From assembly GCF_000419585.1 (NCBI RefSeq), contig NZ_ATTH01000001.1:1448005-1512004 (forward strand): 64,000 nucleotides of DNA. The letters are read 5' to 3'. Below the pieces are notes generated by a model. That model saw only the letters and a list, made by a program, of their open reading frames with translations. It searched no databases and was not told where the DNA came from. How positions within the stretch are numbered: position 1 is the first letter of the stretch; every line of letters starts with the position of its first letter. Made by a program: the position numbers and the translations under genes. This document shows, piece after piece, positions 1 through 8,640 of the stretch. The stretch is from Salisaeta longa DSM 21114 (GTDB lineage Bacteria; Bacteroidota; Rhodothermia; Rhodothermales; Salinibacteraceae).

Positions 1-1
1 C

Positions 2-463
2 GCGGCCAACTGGCGCGCGCACTACGCGGGCACCGGCGTCGAGCTTTTAGAACAAACGGAGCACCGGATCACGCACTTTGTGGCCGGGCTGGGCACCTCG
101 GGCACGTTCATGGGCACCGTGCGCCGCCTCAAAGAAGCGCGGCCCGCGGTGGAAGCCATCGCCATGCAGCCGCAAACGCCGCTGCACGGGCTGGAGGGCC
201 TAAAGCACATGGACACGGCCCGCGTGCCCGCCATTTACGACGCCTCCCTGGCCGACCGCCACGTGCGCTGCGCCACCGAGGACGCCTTTGCCATGACGCG
301 CCGCCTCGCTGCCGAAGAGGGGCTGCTCGTTGGCCCTTCCGCCGGTGCCAACGTGGCCACGGCCCTGCGCATCGCCCGCACCCTCGACGCGGGCGTCGTG
401 TGTACCATCTTGTGCGACACCGGCACGCGCTACCTCAGCGACGACTTCTGGACTTCTTCCTGA
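2..463 (+). CDS. Cysteine synthase family protein (CysM/CysK-like), 5' end outside window
   Basis: PLP-dependent beta-replacement enzyme that makes cysteine or a protein-bound cysteine from an activated serine and a sulfide donor. Only the C-terminal ~153 residues are in the window; the frame is open from base 2. The visible part has the family motif around THFVAGLGTSGTFMG and the late VGPSAGANV segment that helps hold the cofactor. The PLP lysine is upstream and not visible. It ends 13 bases before a JAMM protease gene, followed by a sulfur carrier and its activating enzyme. That neighbourhood matches the Mycobacterium CysM-Mec-CysO arrangement, so the sulfur donor is probably the thiocarboxylated carrier rather than free sulfide (inference). 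Confidence 0.9.
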   Translation, partial: AANWRAHYAGTGVELLEQTEHRITHFVAGLGTSGTFMGTVRRLKEARPAVEAIAMQPQTPLHGLEGLKHMDTARVPAIYDASLADRHVRCATEDAFAMTRRLAAEEGLLVGPSAGANVATALRIARTLDAGVVCTILCDTGTRYLSDDFWTSS

Positions 464-476
464 CCCTGACTGCCTT

Positions 477-917
477 ATGCTTACCACCGACGCCGTTCTT
501 GACGACATTCGCGCCCACGGGGCCGATGCGTACCCCGAGGAGGGATGCGGCTTTTTGCTCGGCCAGCCCACCGCCGCCGGAAACCACGTCGTGCGCATCC
601 TGCCCGTTACCAACCGGCGCACCGAACAGCGCGAGCGGCGCTACGAAATCACAGCCGAAGACTACCGCGACGCGGCCGCTGTGGCCGACGCGGCAGGCCT
701 CGACGTGGTGGGGTTCTACCACTCGCACCCCGATCATCCCGCACGCCCGTCGACGACCGACCTCGACGAGGCCACGTTTCCGGGCTACACCTACGTGATC
801 GTGTCCGTACAAGACGGCACGCCGGGCGACCTTACGGCCTGGACCCTCGCCCCCAACCGCTCACGGTTTGAGGAGGAGTCGATTGCCGACCCGTCCGCGG
901 CCGAAACGATTGCCTAA
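477..917 (+). CDS. JAMM/MPN (M67) zinc metalloprotease, Mec-like
   Basis: A 146-residue single-domain JAMM protease. The zinc motif is complete: Glu22 in PEEGCGF, then His82-Ser-His84, Ser92 and Asp95 in HSHPDHPARPSTTD. In sulfur-carrier systems such enzymes trim residues after the carrier's Gly-Gly or release cysteine from the CysO-cysteine adduct. The next gene encodes a carrier with two residues after Gly-Gly, which gives this protease an obvious substrate. The start is ATG 477, 13 bases after the cysteine synthase stop; longer in-frame starts would overlap that gene. Function in this cluster is inferred from context. Confidence 0.9.
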   Translation: MLTTDAVLDDIRAHGADAYPEEGCGFLLGQPTAAGNHVVRILPVTNRRTEQRERRYEITAEDYRDAAAVADAAGLDVVGFYHSHPDHPARPSTTDLDEATFPGYTYVIVSVQDGTPGDLTAWTLAPNRSRFEEESIADPSAAETIA

Positions 918-966
918 CACGCACACCACTCATCGCACTGTTTCACCAACGAACCTGCTTGCTTTT

Positions 967-1269
967 ATGGCAACGACCACCGACACCCCAACCGTTACGC
1001 TGCACATTCCAACCCCGCTGCGCTCGTTTACCGACGGGCACGCAACCGTAGACGTGACCGCCGGCACGGTTGATGCCGCGCTGCGCACGCTTGTGGAGCG
1101 TTACCCCGACCTCAAGAGCAATCTGTACACCGACGACGACACGCTGCGGCAGTTCGTGAATGTGTACGTGGGCGACGACGACATCCGCTACCGCGACGGC
1201 GTGGCAACGTCCCTCGACGGCACCGAGGAGGTCTCCATTGTGCCGTCCATCGCCGGGGGCCGCGCCTAA
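967..1269 (+). CDS. MoaD/ThiS-family sulfur carrier protein (CysO-like)
   Basis: A 100-residue ubiquitin-fold carrier. After adenylation by the downstream MoeB-like enzyme its C-terminal glycine would carry sulfur as a thiocarboxylate. The protein ends Ser-Ile-Ala-Gly-Gly-Arg-Ala, so the reactive Gly98 is masked by Arg99-Ala100. A mature carrier must end in Gly-Gly, so processing by the JAMM protease just upstream is expected. Homologues include CysO and the QbsE-type carriers. The chosen ATG at 967 gives a normal N-terminus that begins with a Thr-rich stretch and then TLHIPTPLRSFT. The gene lies 49 bases after the protease and 63 before the activating enzyme. Confidence 0.88.
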   Translation: MATTTDTPTVTLHIPTPLRSFTDGHATVDVTAGTVDAALRTLVERYPDLKSNLYTDDDTLRQFVNVYVGDDDIRYRDGVATSLDGTEEVSIVPSIAGGRA

Positions 1270-1332
1270 CACGCCCCGCGCCTGCTGGCATCTTCCCTCG
1301 CGCGTTCCACCCACCCCAACCGACCCTTTTGT

Positions 1333-2511
1333 ATGGCTACTTCAACCGCTGATGCGGCCACGCTCTCGCCCGATGAACTGCGGCGTTACAACCGGCACCT
1401 GACCCTCCCAGAATTTGGGCGGGCCGGGCAGGAAAAACTCAAGAACGCTTCCGTCCTTTTGGTGGGCGCCGGCGGCCTGGGCTCGCCCGCGGCGATGTAC
1501 CTCGCCGCTGCCGGCGTGGGCCGCATTGGCCTGGTGGACTTCGACCAGGTGGAGGCCTCTAACCTGCAGCGCCAGATTCTGTACGGCACGAGCGACGTGG
1601 GCCGCCCCAAGCTCGATGCGGCCGCCGAGCGCCTCCACGACCTTAACCCGCACGTGGAGGTGGACGTCCACGAGGTGCGCCTGACGAGCGACAACGCCCT
1701 GGACATCATTGACGGCTACGACGTAGTGGCCGACGGTACGGACAACTTCCCCACGCGCTACCTCGTCAACGACGCGTGCGTAATGACGAACACGCCCAAC
1801 GTGTACGCCTCAATCTTTCGGTTTGAAGGCCAAGTGTCGGTCTTTGCTACCGAGGACGGGCCGTGCTACCGCTGCCTCTACGAGGAGCCCCCACCGCCGG
1901 GGCTGGTGCCATCGTGCGCCGAGGGCGGCGTGCTGGGCGTACTGCCCGGCCTGGTGGGCACGCTCCAGGCCACCGAGGTCATCAAGCTGCTTACGGGCAT
2001 TGGCGAGCCGCTGGTGGGCCGCCTGCTCATGATTGACGCGCTGGCGATGAACTTCCGCACGCTCAACATCCAGAAGAACCCGGAATGCCCCGTGTGCGGC
2101 GCCCACCCGAGCGTGACGGAACTGATTGACTACGAAGCGTTTTGCGGCCTTCCATCTGCTACGAACGGAACCGAATCTGACGACATGGCTGTCCCTGAAA
2201 TCTCCGTGCAAGACCTCAAGAAGCGGCGCGACGCGGGCGATGCGCCCTTCGTGCTCGACGTGCGCAAGCCGCACGAGGCCGAGATTGCCAACATCGGCGC
2301 CGACCGCCTGATTCCGCTCGACGAGCTGCCGGAGCGCCTCGCCGAGCTCGAGGACCAGAAGGAGCGCGAGGTGGTGGTGCACTGCCGCTCGGGCGGCCGC
2401 TCGGCCAAAGCAACGGCGCTGCTCCGCCAGCACGGCTTCGATGCCAAGAACCTTGCCGGCGGCACGCTTGCCTGGAGCGAGGAAATTGATGACAGCGTGC
2501 CCACGTATTAG
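1333..2511 (+). CDS. MoeB/ThiF-type adenylyltransferase with C-terminal rhodanese domain (MoeZ-like)
   Basis: A 392-residue E1-like enzyme that adenylates the C-terminal glycine of a ubiquitin-like sulfur carrier and then delivers persulfide sulfur to it. The N-terminal ThiF domain has the nucleotide motif GAGGLG at 45-50. The two zinc Cys pairs are CYRC at 178-181 and CPVC at 252-255. Residues ~280-392 form a rhodanese domain with active-site loop CRSGGRS starting at Cys351. This two-domain form corresponds to MoeZ/MoeBR. It closes the sulfur-carrier cluster and is followed by a strong terminator. The partner carrier is most likely the adjacent MoaD/CysO-like protein; service to molybdopterin synthesis as well cannot be excluded. 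Confidence 0.92.
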   Translation: MATSTADAATLSPDELRRYNRHLTLPEFGRAGQEKLKNASVLLVGAGGLGSPAAMYLAAAGVGRIGLVDFDQVEASNLQRQILYGTSDVGRPKLDAAAERLHDLNPHVEVDVHEVRLTSDNALDIIDGYDVVADGTDNFPTRYLVNDACVMTNTPNVYASIFRFEGQVSVFATEDGPCYRCLYEEPPPPGLVPSCAEGGVLGVLPGLVGTLQATEVIKLLTGIGEPLVGRLLMIDALAMNFRTLNIQKNPECPVCGAHPSVTELIDYEAFCGLPSATNGTESDDMAVPEISVQDLKKRRDAGDAPFVLDVRKPHEAEIANIGADRLIPLDELPERLAELEDQKEREVVVHCRSGGRSAKATALLRQHGFDAKNLAGGTLAWSEEIDDSVPTY

Positions 2512-2543
2512 CCACGCGCCGTGATCAGGAGCTGCAAACGACG

Positions 2544-2584
2544 AGCGGGCGACGGGGCACTTGGTGCCGGTCGCCCGCTTTTTT
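2544..2584 (+). terminator. Rho-independent terminator after the sulfur-carrier cluster
   Basis: A 10-bp perfect stem, AGCGGGCGAC (2544-2553) with GTCGCCCGCT (2570-2579), has an inner GGCAC/GTGCC extension and runs into six T (2579-2584). It lies 32 bases after the MoeB-rhodanese stop codon on the same strand. Confidence 0.9.
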
Positions 2585-2752
2585 GCTCCGTGGCACCACG
2601 ACGGGCGGAATGAAGGACTGCTTGAAGCGCCTGTGGGGGAAGACGTAGCTGCACGGCGTTCGAAGCAGCGGGCCTACCGCCATGCAGCACAACGCAGCAG
2701 CGGCTGTCCAATCGGGCGCCGTCCGCGTGGGGGGGCAAACACAGCCTAGCAC

Positions 2753-4627
2753 TTAGCGCGTGCGGCGCACGATAAGCCCGCCATACGCCGGCACCTCCAA
2801 CAGCAGCGCCGCACCATCTTGCTGCACCCGAAAGCCGTCGCCCGGCACGGCAAAGGCCAGCGCATAGGTGCCGCGGAGCGTGTCGGGCAACGGGATGCGG
2901 AGGCTGTGCGCTTCAGACGAGCGGTTGAGCGCCACGACCACAACGCTGCCCTCGTAGGTACGCCCGTACGCCAGCGTCCGCTGCGCGTCGTTGGTATACA
3001 GCGGCGTAAATGGGCCACGGCGCAGCGCCGGATACGCCGTGCGCAGCCCCACAAGGTCTTGGTAGAAGCTGTGCAGGTCGGCGTTGAAGGCCACCGCGTT
3101 GCGCTCCCGGGGCTGTCCAAACGGATGGTTCACCTCCGGCTCGTACTGCATATCGGGCCACACCATCGGCTTCCGGTCGTCCGGATCGTCGGCGCCCCAC
3201 ATGCCCGCTTCGGTCCCGTAGTAGATCATGGGTGCGCCCACGTATGTCATCTGAAAGAGCGCCACGAGCCGCTGCACCCGGCGCCCGGTCGGCTCCGGCG
3301 CGGTGACATCGTACGAGCGGTTTTGCCGCACCGACGCCACGGCACCCCAGTCGTAGTCGAAGCGCGCCGGCTTTACGTAGCCCGTGTCCGAACGATTGGC
3401 GACCATCGAGGCCAGGCGCGGCGTGTCGTGCGAGTCGATGAGGTTCAGAAGCGCATACCGGCGGGCCTTGGTGTAGGCGGTGCGGCGCGCAGCCAGTTGC
3501 TCCACAAACGCCGTGGGCCCGATGGCATTGTCAATCAGAAACCCTTTCACGGGATACGCAAAGCCGTGGTAGTTCATGGTGGCCGAGAAGCCACCCTCCG
3601 CCAAAAATCCTGAGGCCGCGGCCCAGTCCTCAGCCACGGTGTAGGCCGCGGGGTTGATGGACCGCACGTGCGCGTTCCAGTCGCGCCAAAAGCCTGCGGG
3701 CACCTCGGGGGCCACATCGAGCCGCCACCCGTCAACGCCATCCGATGGATCGCCGTCGCCGTTGGGATCCATCCAGCGGCGGGTGCTATCGAAAATGTAG
3801 CGCTTCACCTCGGCCTGCAGATCGGTACCGGCGGGGTTGTTGGCAAACTCGGGCAGCGACGCCAGATCCCACCAGCCCACATACGCGAACTCGTTGGTGT
3901 CGGGCGTAGCAGGGTCATCGAACGCCGTCACATCGTACCAGTCGGCGTACGGCGCGTCGCGCTGCTCGGCCTGCACGCTGTTGAATGCGAAAAAGTCGCG
4001 GCCCGTGTGGTTAAACACGCCGTCGATGATCACGCGCAGCCCCCGCCGATGTGCCGCGCGGAGCAGCGCCACGAACAGCGAGTCGGCACCGGTCATGCGC
4101 CAGGTGGTGGGGTCGGTGGGCGTTTCTTGCGCGATGAGGCGCTTGTCGCGGGCCGGCGTGGGGCCAAAGTGCGGATCGATGTGGTGGAAGGTGCGCCCGT
4201 CATACTTGTGCAGCGAACGCGCCCAGAACACGGGATTGAAGTAGAGCGCGGTGACGCCCAGTGAGTCGAGATAGGGCAGCCGGTCGATGACGCCCTGGAG
4301 GTCGCCTCCGTAGCGTCGGTCGTACACGCTTTCGTAGAAGCCGCCCGGCATGGCCTGCTCCCACGCCGCTTCCTCATACCAGTTGCGCGTCCACGGCGTG
4401 ACCGTCCATGTGGACGGCACGTCGCTGAGTGGGCGTTCGAGGGTCGCGCGCGTCGGGTCGTTGCTGGGGTCGCCGTTTCGGAAGCGCTCCGGAAAGATCT
4501 GGTAGAAGACCGCGTCGCGCACCCACGCGGGCACCGGATCAGGCGATGGCGTGGAAGGCGGCGGTGTCGTCGGCTGACAGCCCACCACACCCAACGAAAC
4601 GAGAACAGCAAGCAGAACAGCGCGCAT
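2753..4627 (-). CDS. GH13 alpha-amylase / cyclomaltodextrinase-like lipoprotein
   Basis: A 624-residue secreted glycoside hydrolase that probably cuts alpha-1,4-glucans outside the cytoplasm. The N-terminus is a lipoprotein signal with lipobox Cys17 (LGVVGC), followed by a Pro/Thr-rich linker. The (beta/alpha)8 domain has all four GH13 regions: IIDGVFNH; GWRLDV with nucleophile Asp304; VAEDW with acid/base Glu333; LIDSHD with Asp401. A beta-sandwich C-terminal domain follows. The ATG at 4627 is preferred over an upstream GTG at 4636 because it starts directly at the signal peptide. It stands apart from the intracellular TreS/GlgE/GlgX block, but may feed it with maltose. Exact substrate is unknown. 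Confidence 0.9.
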   Translation of the reverse strand: MRAVLLAVLVSLGVVGCQPTTPPPSTPSPDPVPAWVRDAVFYQIFPERFRNGDPSNDPTRATLERPLSDVPSTWTVTPWTRNWYEEAAWEQAMPGGFYESVYDRRYGGDLQGVIDRLPYLDSLGVTALYFNPVFWARSLHKYDGRTFHHIDPHFGPTPARDKRLIAQETPTDPTTWRMTGADSLFVALLRAAHRRGLRVIIDGVFNHTGRDFFAFNSVQAEQRDAPYADWYDVTAFDDPATPDTNEFAYVGWWDLASLPEFANNPAGTDLQAEVKRYIFDSTRRWMDPNGDGDPSDGVDGWRLDVAPEVPAGFWRDWNAHVRSINPAAYTVAEDWAAASGFLAEGGFSATMNYHGFAYPVKGFLIDNAIGPTAFVEQLAARRTAYTKARRYALLNLIDSHDTPRLASMVANRSDTGYVKPARFDYDWGAVASVRQNRSYDVTAPEPTGRRVQRLVALFQMTYVGAPMIYYGTEAGMWGADDPDDRKPMVWPDMQYEPEVNHPFGQPRERNAVAFNADLHSFYQDLVGLRTAYPALRRGPFTPLYTNDAQRTLAYGRTYEGSVVVVALNRSSEAHSLRIPLPDTLRGTYALAFAVPGDGFRVQQDGAALLLEVPAYGGLIVRRTR

Positions 4628-4966
4628 AGATTCCACAATTTTGGGCAGACAGGGGCCTGCAAGGAAGCAAATGTCCGCTGCAGGTGCAAGTGCTTCCGAG
4701 GTGGAGCGACCTCCGCAGTCAGGAAATCTGCGTAGGTTTGAAGGAAACTTCCGGGGCTCGGGCGGTGGAACGCATCAACGACGCACAGGTAGCTTCCTCT
4801 AGCTATTTACTTGCGAAAAATACGGGGACACGCGCATGACTGGTTGGTGTTTATCCTGTAGCCCCATGTGGTAACCCCTGCGCCGTCTTCTCCGCTGATT
4901 TTGGATGCCCGCTGGCGCACACCGTGTGGCCGCTGCGGGCTTTTTTCATGCATTGCCCGACCGCCT
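4628..4966. other. Intergenic region between divergent GH13 and ATP-grasp genes
   Basis: About 340 bases without a credible gene. It must hold the promoters of both flanking genes, but I could not pick out convincing -33/-7 boxes. It contains a small hairpin near 4697-4713 (GAGGT...ACCTC) and a terminator-like hairpin at 4907-4946, listed separately. Confidence 0.6.
4907..4946 (+). terminator. Terminator-like hairpin in the leader of the ATP-grasp gene
   Basis: GCCCGC (4907-4912) pairs with GCGGGC (4935-4940) and is followed directly by six T (4941-4946). It lies only 20 bases before the ATG at 4967 and no gene precedes it on this strand. It could be an attenuator in the 5' leader or the end of an unannotated small RNA. 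The stem is short and the loop long, so confidence is moderate. Confidence 0.5.
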
Positions 4967-5908
4967 ATGTCCTTATACATCCTCCACGAGAACGACGACT
5001 GGATGCCCCCGCTGCGGGCCGCGCTCGATGAGGCCGCCGTGCCGTACACCGAGTGGTTCGTGACCGACGGCCACTTCGATGTGACGAGCCCGCCCCCCGA
5101 GGGCGTGTTTTTGAACCGCATGAGCGCCTCGTCGCACACCCGCGGCCATCACGTGAGCGTATCGCACACGCGGCAGCTGCTGGCGTGGCTGGAACGTCAC
5201 GGGCGGCGCGTCCTCAACGGGTTGCATGCCTTCGAGCTGGAGATGAGCAAGGTGCACCAGCACGCCGCGCTTACGCAACACGGGCTTCGTACGCCGGCGA
5301 CGCGGGCGGTGGCGGGCGGCCCCGAAGCGTGGCTCGCCGCGGCAAAGGACGTCCCTACGCCGTTTATCACAAAGCACAACCGGGGCGGAAAGGGCCTGGG
5401 CGTGCAGCTCTTTCGCAGCTACGATGCCTTTGCACAGGCCGTCGACGCCGGCACCATCGATCCACCGGCCGACGACATCCTGCTGTTGCAGCAGTACGTT
5501 GAAGCTGCGGCGCCGTTTATCACGCGCTGCGAGTTTGTAGGCGGCACGTTTCAGTATGCCATCACCTCGGACACCAGCGAGGGCTTCGAGCTGTGTCCAG
5601 CCGAGGCCTGCCGCGTGGACGGCCCCACGTGCACGGTGGATGGCGACGATTCGCTGTTTGCCCTCCGCACCGACGTGCCCCAGGACCTGATTGCGCAGTA
5701 CGCGCAGTTTTTGCAGGCCGAACGGATTGACATCGCGGGCATCGAGTTTATCGAAGACACCGAAGGCCGCGTGTGGACGTACGACATCAATGGCACCACC
5801 AACTATTCGCCCGATGTGGAGGCGGCCCATGACGTGAGCGGCATGGCCGCCGTGGCCGACCTGGCCCGGCGCGCACTAAAGGACGCAACCGCTGCGCCGG
5901 TGGCGTAG
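4967..5908 (+). CDS. ATP-grasp domain protein (RimK-like ligase family)
   Basis: A 313-residue protein whose central and C-terminal parts fit the ATP-grasp fold: TPFITKHNRGGKGLGV (the nucleotide-binding glycine loop), a LLQQYVEA beta strand that presents the adenine-contact residues, and EFIEDTEGRVWTYDINGTTNY, which supplies the acidic metal ligands and the Asn. ATP-grasp enzymes join a carboxylate to an amine or thiol through an acylphosphate. The N-terminal MSLYILHEND begins a Rossmann-like preATP-grasp domain. The substrate is not evident. The ATG at 4967 is chosen because upstream in-frame codons run through the terminator-like hairpin. It is convergent with the polyketide synthase gene. 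Confidence 0.8.
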   Translation: MSLYILHENDDWMPPLRAALDEAAVPYTEWFVTDGHFDVTSPPPEGVFLNRMSASSHTRGHHVSVSHTRQLLAWLERHGRRVLNGLHAFELEMSKVHQHAALTQHGLRTPATRAVAGGPEAWLAAAKDVPTPFITKHNRGGKGLGVQLFRSYDAFAQAVDAGTIDPPADDILLLQQYVEAAAPFITRCEFVGGTFQYAITSDTSEGFELCPAEACRVDGPTCTVDGDDSLFALRTDVPQDLIAQYAQFLQAERIDIAGIEFIEDTEGRVWTYDINGTTNYSPDVEAAHDVSGMAAVADLARRALKDATAAPVA

Positions 5909-5926
5909 CGCCGCCCGCACGCCACG

Positions 5927-7021
5927 CTACGTCCACTGGAGCAAAGCGCCCTCGATGGTTAATCCGGGGCCGAAGGCCATCGCCGCGCCGTAGGGGTTGG
6001 CGGTGGGGCCGCGCTCCAGGATGCGCTTCAGGACAAACAGGATGGTGGGCGAGCTCATGTTGCCGTTTTGCCGCAGCACCTCCAGGCTGTCCCGTACGGC
6101 CTCCGGCGGCAGCCCGATCACCTCGCGCGCCTTGTCAACGATGGCGCGCCCGCCGGGATGAATGGCCCAAAAGCCCACATCCGACGGCGCGGTCGCGGGA
6201 GGCAACAGGTCGCGGAGGTAGGCGGGCAGATGCTCGGCGATGACGTTGGGCACGCGCGAGGAGAGCCCCATCAGGAAGCCCGTATTGCCAATGGCCCACG
6301 TCATTGCATCCATCGAATCGTCGTCGAGGCGCGTCTGCGACCGGACGTACGTGAGCGCGCCGGAGGCGGCCGGCCGGTTCGAGAGCACAGCGGCCGCGGC
6401 GCCATCCGAAAAGAGCGCATTCACCACCACGCTCTCCAGCGCATCCTCCACCTGAAAGTGCAGGGTGCACAGCTCGGCGCACACCACCAATACGCGCGCC
6501 TCGGGGTGCTGCTGACAGAAGCTGTCGGCCACCCGCAGCGCGTTAAAGGCCGCGTAGCAGCCCATAAATCCGATGAACGTGCGCGGCGTGCCCCGCCCCA
6601 GGCCCAGGCGCTTGACCAGTTCGATGTCGAGCCCCGGTGCAAAGAACCCCGTGCAGCTCGCCACCACCACGTGCGTCACGTCCGATGCTTCCAGCCCGGC
6701 GTCGTTGAGCGCGCGCTGCGCGACGTCGGTGGCCAGGGGCACCACCGCGGCCCGATAGTGCTCGTTGCGTTGGCGCGTGGTGGGCGCCGGCTCCAATGCC
6801 CAGTTGGGCGGAAAGAATGTGAAGTCCGACGGATCGTCGCGCCCATAATCCGCGATGCAGCTGTAGCGGTAGTCGATGTGTGAGCTGCGGTACACCGCCG
6901 GCAACCGGCTGCGCAGCGAGGGCGAAAGCGTCTCGATGTTTTGCATGAACGCCGCCGCTTCGTCTTGCGACCGGCGGTGCGGCGGGTGGCCCGTGGCAAT
7001 GGCGTCGATGACGGTGGGCAT
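5927..7021 (-). CDS. Type III polyketide synthase (chalcone/stilbene synthase family)
   Basis: A 364-residue homodimeric ketosynthase that extends an acyl-CoA starter with malonyl-CoA and cyclises the product, usually to alkylpyrones, alkylresorcinols or similar phenolic lipids. The catalytic triad is visible: Cys155 in FMGCYAAFNALR, His288 in WAIHPGGRA and Asn321 in NGNMSSPTILF. Length matches bacterial members. The start ATG at 7021 (MPTVIDAIATGHPP) is preferred; an upstream in-frame start would add 26 non-conserved residues. The usual partner genes (isoprenylcysteine-type methyltransferase, oxidase) are not adjacent, so product tailoring cannot be predicted. It is divergent from mpl. Confidence 0.92.
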   Translation of the reverse strand: MPTVIDAIATGHPPHRRSQDEAAAFMQNIETLSPSLRSRLPAVYRSSHIDYRYSCIADYGRDDPSDFTFFPPNWALEPAPTTRQRNEHYRAAVVPLATDVAQRALNDAGLEASDVTHVVVASCTGFFAPGLDIELVKRLGLGRGTPRTFIGFMGCYAAFNALRVADSFCQQHPEARVLVVCAELCTLHFQVEDALESVVVNALFSDGAAAAVLSNRPAASGALTYVRSQTRLDDDSMDAMTWAIGNTGFLMGLSSRVPNVIAEHLPAYLRDLLPPATAPSDVGFWAIHPGGRAIVDKAREVIGLPPEAVRDSLEVLRQNGNMSSPTILFVLKRILERGPTANPYGAAMAFGPGLTIEGALLQWT

Positions 7022-7152
7022 GAGGGGCGCACATCCTATGAGAAAATATGGGGCTGCATTACGCTCGCGGCCCGCGCTTGGTTGAAGGGATCTGCCCACA
7101 AGCGGCGTCGTTTGCGGAAACGTCGCATCTTTTTCCGCTATACCTGCCCCCT

Positions 7153-8634
7153 ATGACTGACCTGCACGACCTCCCCGATGCCCACTTGCGCGTGTTCGAA
7201 CGACCCGACGCGCCGCCGCCCGAGGCGATCGACTCGGTGCACCTGATTGGCATCTGCGGAACCGGCATGGGCGCACTGGCTGGCCTCCTAAAGGCGTCGG
7301 GCTGCACCGTGCGGGGCTCCGACGAGGCGGCCTATCCGCCCATGAGCACGCACCTGGCCGAGCAGGGCATTGAGGTGCTGGAAGGCTACGACCCCGCGCA
7401 TCTCGATCCGCCGCCCGACCTCGTGGTGGTGGGCAACGCCTGCAGGCCCACGCACCCGGAGGCCACCTACGCCCGCGAGCAGGGCCTGGTGCAGCTCTCC
7501 TTCCCCGAGGCCCTCGCCCACATGATGCTGTCGGACGAGCGGCGCTCCATCGTGGTCGCCGGCACCCACGGCAAAACCACCACCACCGGCCTGCTCGTGC
7601 ACGTCTTTCAGACCGCCGCGGCCGATCCCGGATTTTTAGTGGGCGGCGTGATGCAAAACACCGGCCGCAGCTACGCCCTGGGCACCGATCAGCCGTTCGT
7701 CATTGAGGGCGACGAGTACGACAGCGCCTACTTCGACAAGCGGCCGAAATTCATGCACTACCGGCCCGAAAAGGCCATCGTCACGTCGCTGGAGTTCGAC
7801 CATGCCGACATCTACGACGATCCCCCCGCATATGCGGCAGCGTTTGAAGCGTTTGTGGGCCAACTCGGCCATCGCGACGGCCTGCTGGCATTGTGCGGCG
7901 ACGATCCGGCGGTAGCTGCCCTCGCCGACCACACCGACGCCCGCGTGCGCACCTACGGCCTCGACGCCTCCAACGACATCAGCGCGGCCGACCTGCGCGT
8001 CACCCCCGAGGGCCAGCACTTTACCCTCACGATGGCCGGCTTGTCGCGCGGCGAGATGTTTCTGCCCATGCACGGCCGCCACAACCTGCAGAATGCCCTG
8101 GCCGTCGCCCTCATGGCGCTCACCGAAGGCTGCTCGCCCCAGCAGATTGCCGAAGGCTTCCGGACGTTTCAGGGCATGAAGCGCCGCCAAGAGGTGCGCG
8201 GCGAGGTGAACGACGTGCGCGTCATCGACGACTTCGCGCACCATCCCACCGCCGTTCGCACGACGCTGCAGGGGCTACGCAGCGCCTACCCCGAGCGGCG
8301 CCTTGTGGCCGTCTTTGAGCCGCGGAGCAATACGAGCCGGCGCAAGCTCTTTGAAGCCGCGTACGGCGAGGCGTTTGGGGCCGCCGACCGCGTACTGCTG
8401 AGCGCGCCCCCCGTGCGGCACAACGATACCAACGACGCCATGCTCGATCCCGAAGCGGTGGTGCGCACCATCCGCGCCGATGGACCGCCCGCGGCGGCCT
8501 ACCCCGACGCCGACACCCTGCTGCCGGCCCTCGTGGAGGTCGTGCGGCCCGGCGACGTGGTGGTCATCATGAGCAACGGCAGCTTCGATGGGCTCCACGC
8601 GCGCCTCCTGGAGGCCCTGGAGGCTGCCGGATAG
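7153..8634 (+). CDS. mpl: UDP-N-acetylmuramate:L-alanyl-gamma-D-glutamyl-meso-diaminopimelate ligase
   Basis: A 493-residue Mur-ligase family enzyme that attaches recycled tripeptide to UDP-MurNAc in the cytoplasm. The order of motifs is HLIGICGTGMGALAGLL at the N-terminus, the ATP loop GTHGKTTTT, and EGDEYDSAYFDKRPKF, which is typical of Mpl rather than MurC. The C-terminal ligase domain has DDFAHHPTAV and EPRSNTSRRKLF. Length fits Mpl (~450-490). The ATG at 7153 is chosen because it gives the normal short N-terminus; upstream in-frame codons overlap the divergent promoter region. It shows that the organism recycles meso-DAP murein. Confidence 0.93.
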   Translation: MTDLHDLPDAHLRVFERPDAPPPEAIDSVHLIGICGTGMGALAGLLKASGCTVRGSDEAAYPPMSTHLAEQGIEVLEGYDPAHLDPPPDLVVVGNACRPTHPEATYAREQGLVQLSFPEALAHMMLSDERRSIVVAGTHGKTTTTGLLVHVFQTAAADPGFLVGGVMQNTGRSYALGTDQPFVIEGDEYDSAYFDKRPKFMHYRPEKAIVTSLEFDHADIYDDPPAYAAAFEAFVGQLGHRDGLLALCGDDPAVAALADHTDARVRTYGLDASNDISAADLRVTPEGQHFTLTMAGLSRGEMFLPMHGRHNLQNALAVALMALTEGCSPQQIAEGFRTFQGMKRRQEVRGEVNDVRVIDDFAHHPTAVRTTLQGLRSAYPERRLVAVFEPRSNTSRRKLFEAAYGEAFGAADRVLLSAPPVRHNDTNDAMLDPEAVVRTIRADGPPAAAYPDADTLLPALVEVVRPGDVVVIMSNGSFDGLHARLLEALEAAG

Positions 8635-8640
8635 CCCGCG

